Positions 1 to 5,433 of a stretch of 9,851 bases of DNA are shown one piece after another. How positions within the stretch are numbered: position 1 is the first letter of the stretch; each line of letters starts with the position of its first letter. Source of the stretch: Gammaproteobacteria bacterium (GTDB taxonomy: Bacteria > Pseudomonadota > Gammaproteobacteria > Steroidobacterales > Woeseiaceae); NCBI GenBank assembly GCA_029881015.1, contig JAOUNK010000100.1, forward strand, positions 1-9,851, written 5' to 3'. A program made the translations under genes and the position numbers. Below the pieces are notes generated by a model, which was given only the letters and a program-made list of their open reading frames with translations, searched no databases and was not told the DNA's origin.

Positions 1-1434
1 GTCGTGCAGGTCGAGCCCACGCGTCTCCCGGGCCATGCGTTCGATGAGCGACATGAAGGCATTGACGGCATTCGCAGCGCGTCCGTTGAGGTCGTCGCTG
101 GCGATAGCCCCACCGGCGCGCCACATCGAGCACGCATTGGCGCGCGCGTAAGAGCGCATCATGTCGAGCGTACGGGCGCCGATACCGCGTGTCGGCTTGT
201 TGACGATGCGCTCGAATGAGCTGTCGTCGTCCCGGTTCGAGATCAGGCGCATGTATGCGAGGGCGTCCTTGATCTCCATGCGCTCGAAGAACCGCAGGCC
301 GCCGTAGACCCGATAGGGAATACGCGCGTTGATGAGCCCTTCTTCAAGTACCCGGGACTGGGCGTTCGAGCGGTACAGTATCGCCGCATCGGCGCGCAGG
401 TTGCCGTGGTCGATCCAGTCGCGCAGCCGCCCGATCACGAAGTCCGATTCGTCCCGCTCGTTGTACGCGGCGTAGACGCGGATCGGCTCGCCTTCGGCGC
501 CTTCGGTCCAGAGATTCTTGCCAAGGCGCGAAGCATTGTTCGCAATGACGGCGTTCGCGGCATTCAGGATCGTCGCGGTCGAGCGGTAGTTCTGTTCGAG
601 CTTCACGATCCGCGTGCCGGGAAAGTCCTTCTGGAACTGGTGAATGTGCTCGACGCGCGCGCCACGCCAGCGGTAGATCGACTGGTCGTCATCGCCGACG
701 ACAAACGGCACACCGCCGCCGCCGGCCAGCAAGCGCAGCCAGGCGTACTGGATCGCGTTCGTGTCCTGAAACTCGTCAACGAGCAGGTGTTGAAAGCGTC
801 GCCGGTAGTGCCCCAGCAGCTCCGCGTTGTCGCGCAACAGCTCATGTGCACGCAGCAGTAGCTCCGCGAAGTCCACGAGGCCACCGCGCTGGCAGATTTC
901 CTCGTAGGACTGGTACAGCGAAATCATCTGGCGGCGATTCGGGTCGCCTTCGTCGTCGAGATGTCGGGGCCTCAGGCCCTCGTCTTTCTGTGCATTGATA
1001 AACCACTGGATTTCCTTGGGCGCCCAGCGGCTGTCGTCGACCTCGAGGTTCTTGAACAGCCGTTTGATCAGGCGCAGCTGATCGTCCGAGTCGATGATCT
1101 GGAAGCCCTGCGGGAGCCCGGCTTCGCGCCAGTGGCGGCGCAGCATCCGGTGCGCCAGTCCGTGAAACGTGCCAATCCACAGGTGTTGCACAGGCACATT
1201 CAGCAGTGCCTCGATGCGGTGGCGCATTTCCGCGGCCGCCTTGTTGGTAAAGGTGACCGCGAGCAGGCCGTGCGGCGAGACGCCCTCGACGTCGATCAGC
1301 CAGGCGGCGCGGTGCACGAGCACCCGTGTCTTGCCGCTGCCGGCACCCGCAATGACCAGCGCCGGCTCGGCGGGCGCGGTAACCGCCTGGCGCTGCGCGT
1401 CATTGAGGTTTTCGAGGATCGGTGTGACGTCCAT
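1..1434 (-). CDS. uvrD: DNA helicase II UvrD, 3'-truncated by window edge
   Basis: Superfamily 1A 3'-5' DNA helicase acting in nucleotide excision repair (displacing UvrC and the excised oligonucleotide) and mismatch repair. I translated the minus strand from the ATG at 1434: it begins MDVTPILENLNDAQRQAV and stays open for 478 codons to base 1, so the last third (a complete UvrD is about 720 residues) lies off the left edge. Walker A AGAGSGKTRV has its lysine at residue 35. TFTNKAAAEMRHR (motif Ia) follows, then GTFHGLAHR. The Walker B segment VDEFQDTN has the acid pair at 220/221, followed by DDDQSIYRWRGA (motif III), the EQNYRST motif and YRSNAQSR. These match E. coli UvrD at nearly the same numbering. 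The usual SIYGWRGA reads SIYRWRGA here. No good Shine-Dalgarno precedes the ATG. The gene follows the barrel-protein gene by 57 bases on the same strand, and I see no LexA-type CTGT-N8-ACAG box in that gap. Confidence 0.96.
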   Translation of the reverse strand, partial: MDVTPILENLNDAQRQAVTAPAEPALVIAGAGSGKTRVLVHRAAWLIDVEGVSPHGLLAVTFTNKAAAEMRHRIEALLNVPVQHLWIGTFHGLAHRMLRRHWREAGLPQGFQIIDSDDQLRLIKRLFKNLEVDDSRWAPKEIQWFINAQKDEGLRPRHLDDEGDPNRRQMISLYQSYEEICQRGGLVDFAELLLRAHELLRDNAELLGHYRRRFQHLLVDEFQDTNAIQYAWLRLLAGGGGVPFVVGDDDQSIYRWRGARVEHIHQFQKDFPGTRIVKLEQNYRSTATILNAANAVIANNASRLGKNLWTEGAEGEPIRVYAAYNERDESDFVIGRLRDWIDHGNLRADAAILYRSNAQSRVLEEGLINARIPYRVYGGLRFFERMEIKDALAYMRLISNRDDDSSFERIVNKPTRGIGARTLDMMRSYARANACSMWRAGGAIASDDLNGRAANAVNAFMSLIERMARETRGLDLHD

Positions 1435-1491
1435 CTGGCGCTGACACTCGGGTCTGTAACCCGCCGGGCAAAGCGCGAAAGTTTAGCAGTA

Positions 1492-3099
1492 TTACTGGCT
1501 CCAACGAACGCCAATTAAGTACCGGGTACGGTCATATTGAATACGGATGTCGTTCGACACTCTCTCGAAGAACTCCGCCTCGGCAACCAGGCTGATGTGG
1601 CGCGTCACCCGGTACGTAGCGAGCAGGTTGCCGATGATGGACTCCTGCGTCTTGAGCCCGGCAGTCGGTTCGTGATACGCGAACGCATTGGGGTAGTCAT
1701 AAAGCCGGTATTTCCCGCCTGCCTCCAGGTCGAAACGTGAACCGGGCGACCAGCGGAACTCGAATCCAAAACTGTCGCGAGAGTAGTCGTTGTACCCGAC
1801 GTACTGGTCCGTGCGTTCGGTGCGCTCGATATCAAAGCCAAACCACATGTTGTCGCCAAGTCGCTGGCGGGCGCGCAGTGACAGCCCAACGTAGTCATAG
1901 CGAATATTCGGGTTGCCGATGCGCTGCTGGCCGTCCAGGTCGAAGGCCGGCCGGTCGCCGTAACGACGGCTGTAGTAGTTTGCGGTCACGCGTAGCAAGG
2001 ACGTGCTGGAAAACTTGAACTGGCCGAAGGCGCTGACAAGGAAGTACTCGTGGTCGTACTCGGGGAGCACGCCCGCCTCGTCGTAGTTCCAGAGCTGGCC
2101 CTTGACGCGCAGTCCGAACGAGAGTTTTTCGCCGGACTGCCTGGCGTAGAACTCCGGGCCATAGCGCAGGTAGTTCATGCGATCGTCGACATCGGTGCCG
2201 CCGACGCTGCGGGGCTGGCCATTGTCGGGGTCGTAATAAACCTCGTTGTTCTGCGCAACCTTGAAAGCGCTGCGAACCAGGCGGTCGCGTGTGTCTTTCT
2301 TGCGTCGGTACTCACTGCCGAAGCTCAGTTCGTGCAGGTACTCGTTGGCATTCTCGAGTTCCTCGTCGGGGTAGTAGCGACCGTTCAACTGATAGGCGCC
2401 GTAGAAGCCCTCGAACGGCAGGCTATTGATCCTGTATTTTGCCGACAGGCTAACAGGCACGAAGGCACCGCTTTTGACTTCCGGCACGACGACAGGCCCG
2501 GCCGGGTCCGACCGGTCGGTATACGGCCGGTCCGGCGAACGGAATACATTGCTGTCGTTGCCGTAGCCGACGGTTGCATGCAGCTCGAGGTCAGTGAAAT
2601 TGCGCTTCTCTTCGCGCTCCTCCACGAGCACCTCGAAATCGGTCGGTTGCTCCTGCGCCACGCGGATCCGCGAAATAGCGACCACGGCGAATTTCTGCAG
2701 CTTGCGATTGGTGTCCTGGTCGCGCGCCAGCCGGAACCAGCGCAGCGCCTCCTCCGTCTCGCCGAGAGCATGGGCATTCAGACCGAGGTTGTAGTGCGCC
2801 GCTACGCGCAGGGTCGGATCGTCGACGGCGCGCAGCAGATGCTCCCTGGCACGGATGTGTTGCCCGGCACGGTAGTGAGCGACGCCCGTGTTGTAATGCA
2901 GTAACGGGGTGTCCATCCCGCCGTCCGCGGCCTGGCTGTAGCGCAGCAGGGCCGCCCAGTAAAGGTCGTCACGGAACAGCCGGTTGCCGTCGGCAAAATA
3001 CTGCTCTGCCGTCATCGCGTGCGCGGTGCCTGCCGGCACCAGCGTCGCGGCAGCCGCCAGCAGCGCAATGATTGCGGTGAGGAATATCCTGTTCTGCAT
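1492..3099 (-). CDS. Exported TPR/outer-membrane beta-barrel protein
   Basis: Probable outer-membrane protein of 535 residues. Residues 1-28 form a Sec signal peptide (MQNR, then a long Leu/Ala core, ending near GTAHA). Residues about 29-135 carry TPR-like helical repeats with typical spacing (HYNTGVAHYRAGQHIRAREH; HYNLGLNAHALGETEEALRW). A short charged linker (VLVEEREEKRNF) follows. From about 156 to the end the sequence is alternating hydrophobic/polar strands rich in Tyr, Phe and Arg, with DN-rich turns, ending in YLIGVRWSQ, as in outer-membrane barrels. The periplasmic-TPR-plus-barrel plan recalls surface lipoprotein assembly modifiers and, more distantly, PgaA-type export porins, but the protein is too short for PgaA and I cannot name the family. 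Substrate unknown. The frame stays open to a TTG at 3114, but that adds only MATYF before an intact signal peptide, so I prefer the ATG at 3099. Neither start has a clear Shine-Dalgarno. Confidence 0.85.
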   Translation of the reverse strand: MQNRIFLTAIIALLAAAATLVPAGTAHAMTAEQYFADGNRLFRDDLYWAALLRYSQAADGGMDTPLLHYNTGVAHYRAGQHIRAREHLLRAVDDPTLRVAAHYNLGLNAHALGETEEALRWFRLARDQDTNRKLQKFAVVAISRIRVAQEQPTDFEVLVEEREEKRNFTDLELHATVGYGNDSNVFRSPDRPYTDRSDPAGPVVVPEVKSGAFVPVSLSAKYRINSLPFEGFYGAYQLNGRYYPDEELENANEYLHELSFGSEYRRKKDTRDRLVRSAFKVAQNNEVYYDPDNGQPRSVGGTDVDDRMNYLRYGPEFYARQSGEKLSFGLRVKGQLWNYDEAGVLPEYDHEYFLVSAFGQFKFSSTSLLRVTANYYSRRYGDRPAFDLDGQQRIGNPNIRYDYVGLSLRARQRLGDNMWFGFDIERTERTDQYVGYNDYSRDSFGFEFRWSPGSRFDLEAGGKYRLYDYPNAFAYHEPTAGLKTQESIIGNLLATYRVTRHISLVAEAEFFERVSNDIRIQYDRTRYLIGVRWSQ

Positions 3100-3125
3100 G
3101 AAATACGTGGCCAAGCGTTATGTCA

Positions 3126-3141
3126 GATATGAGAGCATATC
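3126..3141. promoter_or_regulatory. Inverted repeat upstream of the barrel gene, possible operator
   Basis: GATATG and CATATC are perfect 6-base arms separated by AGAG, centred about 35 bases upstream of the ATG at 3099. The position between the terminator and the barrel gene is where that gene's promoter should lie, so a small regulator-binding site is possible. No convincing -35/-10 pair could be assigned around it. A six-base dyad can occur by chance in AT-richer intergenic DNA, so this is tentative. Confidence 0.25.
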
Positions 3142-3174
3142 GGTAATTGCGCTGTCTAAACTATGACGTGGCGC

Positions 3175-3213
3175 AAAAAAATCCCCCCGATTGCTTCACA
3201 AACGGGGGGATTT
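3175..3213 (-). terminator. Rho-independent terminator of the sigma-factor operon
   Basis: Read on the minus strand, AAATCCCCCCG (3213-3203) pairs perfectly with CGGGGGGATTT (3189-3179) around a 13-base loop, and the stem runs into a tract of seven T (3181-3175). The stem is G/C-rich and starts 35 bases after the stop codon of the acidic-protein gene. This marks the end of the sigma/anti-sigma/acidic-protein transcription unit and separates it from the barrel gene downstream. On the plus strand the bases after the stem (cggtgtttt) are a poorer U-tract, so I assign it to the minus strand. Confidence 0.9.
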
Positions 3214-3247
3214 CGGTGTTTTGGCCGCTCAGGGTCCGAAATGCCGG

Positions 3248-3691
3248 CTACGTGATGTCATCGTCGTCGCCATCGTCGTCGTCGCCATCGTCGTCATATT
3301 CGTCTTCGTCGATATCGTCGCCGTCTTCGAACTCGTTGTCGTCATCCAGCTCGTCCACTTCGTCCATGTCGTCGTGTTCGAATTCGTCTTCAAACTCATC
3401 CTCGAACGCGTCCTCCATTTCGTCCTCGGACTCGTCCTCGGCTGCCTGGTCGGATTCGTCCTGGTCGTCGGACTCGCCGTCGCTGTCGTCGTCTTCCCAG
3501 TCCTCGTCTTTCACGTCGTCGTCATCGGGACCGTCCATTTCGGCGATCGTGCCATCGAGTTCCGAAACGTCGTCCAGGACTTCCATCGTTACATCGAGGT
3601 CATCCATGCCATCGTCGGCGCGCACCGCCACCGGCGCGAATGACATCAATGTCAGCGTCAGGACCGCGAGAAAAATGTTCAGCTGTTTCAT
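3248..3691 (-). CDS. Exported hyperacidic Asp/Glu-rich protein
   Basis: Hypothetical 147-residue protein. Residues 1-25 are a clear Sec signal peptide (MKQLNIFLAVLTLTLMSFAP, cleavage expected after AVRA). By my count the remaining 122 residues hold about 51 Asp and 23 Glu (about 60% acidic), with one Lys, no Arg and no Cys. Residues about 26-53 are less extreme and look like a possible short folded segment (DLDVTMEVLDDVSELDG). The rest is acidic low complexity: EDEFEDEFEHDD in the middle and two DDDDG-type blocks at the C terminus. It probably stays disordered in the periplasm or outside the cell, and could bind cations such as Ca2+; no canonical EF-hand DxDxDG loop is evident. It follows the presumed anti-sigma gene by 12 bases with a GGAG Shine-Dalgarno (3699-3702, 7 bases from ATG), and precedes a strong terminator, so it is the last gene of that operon. 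The antisense and shifted frames here give false Val- or Ser-rich ORFs. Confidence 0.85.
   Translation of the reverse strand: MKQLNIFLAVLTLTLMSFAPVAVRADDGMDDLDVTMEVLDDVSELDGTIAEMDGPDDDDVKDEDWEDDDSDGESDDQDESDQAAEDESEDEMEDAFEDEFEDEFEHDDMDEVDELDDDNEFEDGDDIDEDEYDDDGDDDDGDDDDIT
3260..3295. repeat. Short tandem repeat inside the acidic-protein gene
   Basis: On the plus strand, ATCGTCGTCGCC (3260-3271), ATCGTCGTCGTCGCC (3272-3286) and ATCGTCGTC (3287-3295) form imperfect tandem copies that differ by one GTC triplet. They encode the C-terminal Gly-(Asp)4 blocks. Unit lengths are multiples of three, so copy-number change would keep the reading frame. Confidence 0.75.
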
Positions 3692-3703
3692 TGACCTACT
3701 CCG

Positions 3704-4240
3704 TTAGCTCACTTCTATGCGCAACCGAAACGTGCGGTCACGTTCTTCATGTTCGAGTCGCGCAAGCACGACGCCACCACCAGGTGTCAGTGCGACCAGC
3801 TTGAGCGGCAGGTAGTTCTTGCCTTCCACGAGACTGGTTTGCCAGGCGATTTCGCGCTGCCCGGGAAAACCGGCAAGTTCGACACCCTCAGGCAGCGTTA
3901 CCGTCAGCGTTGCCCTGTCGAGCGCCGCAGCCGAAGCAAACATGAGGTTCACCGTGCGCGGTTCTTCAAGCGTCATGATGATACCCGGAATGCTCGTGTC
4001 CGGCGGTGGCAGGTTCGGCGTTGTCAGGAACGTGCCGGCGACGAACCAGAGAACCAGACCTGCTGCTACCGCAGAACCAAAGCCCGCCATTACCCAGCGA
4101 TTGCGCTGGCGTCGCGAGCCTTCGTGCAGCGCGCGGGCCAGCGCCCGATCGTAGAATCCCGCCTCAGCGGTCGCCACCGGGTAGTCCTTTAGTAGCTCGA
4201 GGATCTCCCGATCCTGCCTGTCTGTATCGCTTGTCTGCAT
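3704..4240 (-). CDS. Probable anti-sigma factor, single-pass membrane protein
   Basis: 178-residue protein encoded directly after an ECF sigma gene (34-base gap), the usual place for its anti-sigma factor. Residues 1-49 are charged and helical (DREILELLKDYPVATAEAGFYDRALARALHEG) and should sit in the cytoplasm. About 50-72 is one transmembrane helix (MAGFGSAVAAGLVLWFVAGTF), with RRQRNR before it favouring a cytoplasmic N terminus. About 85-178 is a periplasmic beta-rich domain (VNLMFASAAALDRATLTVTLPEG... NYLPLKLVAL ... FRLRIEVS), perhaps immunoglobulin-like. There are no cysteines, so it is not a zinc-binding anti-sigma domain of the RsrA/ChrR type. The role is inferred from gene order and topology; I recognise no specific family. 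The ATG at 4240 has no strong Shine-Dalgarno, which fits translation coupled to the upstream sigma gene. Confidence 0.75.
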   Translation of the reverse strand: MQTSDTDRQDREILELLKDYPVATAEAGFYDRALARALHEGSRRQRNRWVMAGFGSAVAAGLVLWFVAGTFLTTPNLPPPDTSIPGIIMTLEEPRTVNLMFASAAALDRATLTVTLPEGVELAGFPGQREIAWQTSLVEGKNYLPLKLVALTPGGGVVLARLEHEERDRTFRLRIEVS

Positions 4241-4274
4241 ATTTCTGTTCTGCCTGATTGCTACACGAGAGAAA

Positions 4275-4814
4275 TCAGGAAAAGGTTCCCGAACGCGTGA
4301 GAATTTCGCGCAAACGCGCCCGCGCGCGGTGCAGGCGGGATTTGACCGTGCCCACCGGGACCCCTATAAGTTTATGAATTTCTTCGAGTTTATAGCCCTC
4401 GGTGTCGTGCAGCAGCACAATCAGGCGATGCTCATCGCTGAGCTGGGTGAGCGCTGCGTCGAGCTGTTGCAGGCGCTCGTGTCGGCGCTGGTTGCGTTCC
4501 GGGTTGTCGGTGCCTGGAAGGCCTTCCAGGCCGTCACCGGGCAGGTAGCCCTCGTCAACCGTCTGCATGCGCCGCCGGGCAAAGCGTCGTTGCTCGTCGA
4601 CAAACAGGTTGTACATGACGCGCGACAGCCAGGACCCCGGTTCGTCGATCGCCACAAGGTCGTCGAGCTTGCCGAAGGCCTTGATCAGCAGTTCCTGGAA
4701 CAGGTCTTCGGCCTCGGCCTTGCGGCCGGTCAGCCGAAACGCCAGCCGATACAGCCGCTCGAAGTGCGGCCGCACCAGCGTTTCGAAAGCCTGTTTGTTC
4801 CGTTCCGAGCTCAT
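4275..4814 (-). CDS. ECF (extracytoplasmic function) RNA polymerase sigma factor
   Basis: Sigma-70 family group IV factor of 179 residues, normal length for the class. Region 2 spans about 8-82: FETLVRPHFERLYRLAFRLTG, then AEDLFQELLIKAF (region 2.2, core binding) and SWLSRVMYNLFVDEQRR (region 2.3/2.4, -10 recognition). A charged linker (about 83-115) leads to region 4 at about 116-172, with LSDEHRLIVLLHDTEGYKLE and the helix-turn-helix GVPVGTVKSRLHRARARLRE that contacts the -35 element. I chose the ATG at 4814 (MSSERNKQAF) because the conserved domain starts right after it; the frame extends to a GTG at 4868, but the added 18 residues (MPPPRPS...) look non-coding. The membrane protein and acidic protein genes follow in the same direction. 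Such operons are often self-activated, but I found no convincing ECF promoter pair in the 145 bases upstream. Confidence 0.93.
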   Translation of the reverse strand: MSSERNKQAFETLVRPHFERLYRLAFRLTGRKAEAEDLFQELLIKAFGKLDDLVAIDEPGSWLSRVMYNLFVDEQRRFARRRMQTVDEGYLPGDGLEGLPGTDNPERNQRRHERLQQLDAALTQLSDEHRLIVLLHDTEGYKLEEIHKLIGVPVGTVKSRLHRARARLREILTRSGTFS

Positions 4815-4896
4815 GATACCGGGTAGTCTACATGGCAATGCCCCGACGCTTGGTCGTGGCGGAGGCACGGTTCGTCGATTTCTATTGCACTTTGCA

Positions 4897-4925
4897 TTTT
4901 GCTGTCGGCCTGGAAGTCATACAAT
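4897..4925 (+). promoter_or_regulatory. Possible sigma-70 promoter of the molybdenum hydroxylase operon
   Basis: TACAAT at 4920-4925 is a good -10 hexamer (5 of 6 to TATAAT), 35 bases before the ATG of the iron-sulfur subunit. The -35 is weak: TTTTGC at 4897-4902 gives a 17-base spacer and TTGCTG at 4899-4904 gives 15. The location in the divergent gap between the sigma gene and this operon supports a promoter here; the exact elements are uncertain. Confidence 0.35.
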
Positions 4926-4959
4926 GGGCAGACGGCCTGGCGGGCCACGGGGAACGATA

Positions 4960-5433
4960 ATGATCAAACTCAACGTCAATTCCGAATCCGTCACCTTCGA
5001 TGGCGACGAAAGCACACCGCTCTTGTGGGTCCTGCGCGATCACCTGCAATTAACCGGCGCGAAGTACGGCTGCGGTGAAGGTGAATGTGGCGCCTGCACC
5101 GTGCATGTCGGCGGCAGGGCACGCAAGTCCTGCATGATCCCGGTCGGGTCCGTCGCGGGCCGCGACATCAAGACCATCGAAGGTCTCGCCCCGAGCGACA
5201 CGTCCCTGCACCCGGTGCAGGAAGCCTGGCTCGAATTCGACGTGCCGCAGTGTGGCTATTGCCAGTCCGGCCAGATCATGGCCGTTGTCGATTTTCTCAA
5301 AAAGTTTCCAGCCCCTTCCGACGAAGACATCGACAGGAACATCGACAACCTCTGCCGCTGCGGCACCTACGTTCGAATTCGCAAGGCGATTCATCGTGCC
5401 GCGGAACTCATGGCACAGGAGGCGCGAACATGA
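4960..5433 (+). CDS. 2x[2Fe-2S] subunit of an IorA-type molybdenum hydroxylase
   Basis: Small electron-transfer subunit (157 residues) of a xanthine dehydrogenase/aldehyde oxidase family enzyme. The N-terminal plant-ferredoxin-like domain binds one cluster through Cys38, 43, 46 and 58 (YGCGEGECGACTVHVGG...SC). The C-terminal helical domain binds the second cluster, nearest the molybdopterin, through Cys98, 101, 132 and 134 (PQCGYCQSGQ; NLCRCGTY). All eight ligands are present and the length matches two-subunit enzymes such as isoquinoline 1-oxidoreductase alpha. The ATG at 4960 (MIKLNVNSES) is preceded by GGGGA at 4949-4953, 6 bases away. The frame is open upstream to 4567, but that part is the antisense of the sigma gene. 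It has no signal peptide and would be carried out with its Tat-bearing partner. Its stop overlaps the partner's start (ATGA at 5430-5433). The true substrate cannot be told from the sequence. Confidence 0.93.
   Translation: MIKLNVNSESVTFDGDESTPLLWVLRDHLQLTGAKYGCGEGECGACTVHVGGRARKSCMIPVGSVAGRDIKTIEGLAPSDTSLHPVQEAWLEFDVPQCGYCQSGQIMAVVDFLKKFPAPSDEDIDRNIDNLCRCGTYVRIRKAIHRAAELMAQEART
5417..5422 (+). promoter_or_regulatory. Shine-Dalgarno fixing the large-subunit start
   Basis: A perfect AGGAGG lies 7 bases before the ATG at 5430. It selects that start over the in-frame ATG at 5457 (MNRRQFL), which has no comparable site, and implies coupled translation with the iron-sulfur subunit whose stop it precedes. 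Confidence 0.8.

Noticed and set aside
1435..1491. LexA (SOS) box in front of uvrD, as in E. coli
   Set aside because: No CTGT-N8-ACAG or close variant in the 57-base gap; the single ACAG has no matching half-site.
2050..2904. Long plus-strand ORF antisense to the barrel gene
   Set aside because: A shadow of high-GC codon bias; the opposite frame has a signal peptide, TPR pattern and barrel strands, while this one shows no recognisable domain or ribosome binding site.
3175..3213. Same hairpin as a bidirectional terminator or a plus-strand attenuator
   Set aside because: The T-tract is strong only on the minus strand and there is no plus-strand gene ending or starting nearby.
3191..3643. Plus-strand ORF giving a Val/Leu-rich, apparently multi-pass membrane protein
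   Set aside because: It is the exact complement of the Asp/Glu-rich gene: GAC/GAT/GAG read backwards yields GTC/ATC/CTC. The minus-strand frame has a signal peptide, a Shine-Dalgarno, operon context and a terminator.
3147..3707. Plus-strand Ser-rich ORF that could pass for a low-complexity surface protein
   Set aside because: Also an antisense shadow of the acidic-protein gene (TCG/TCC/TCT from the same triplet repeats); it starts inside the terminator region and has no ribosome binding site.
4815..4959. ECF-type autoregulatory promoter upstream of the sigma gene (GAACC ... CGTC on the minus strand)
   Set aside because: The two elements are present, but their spacing is about 19-20 bases, longer than the usual 15-17, so the match is not convincing.
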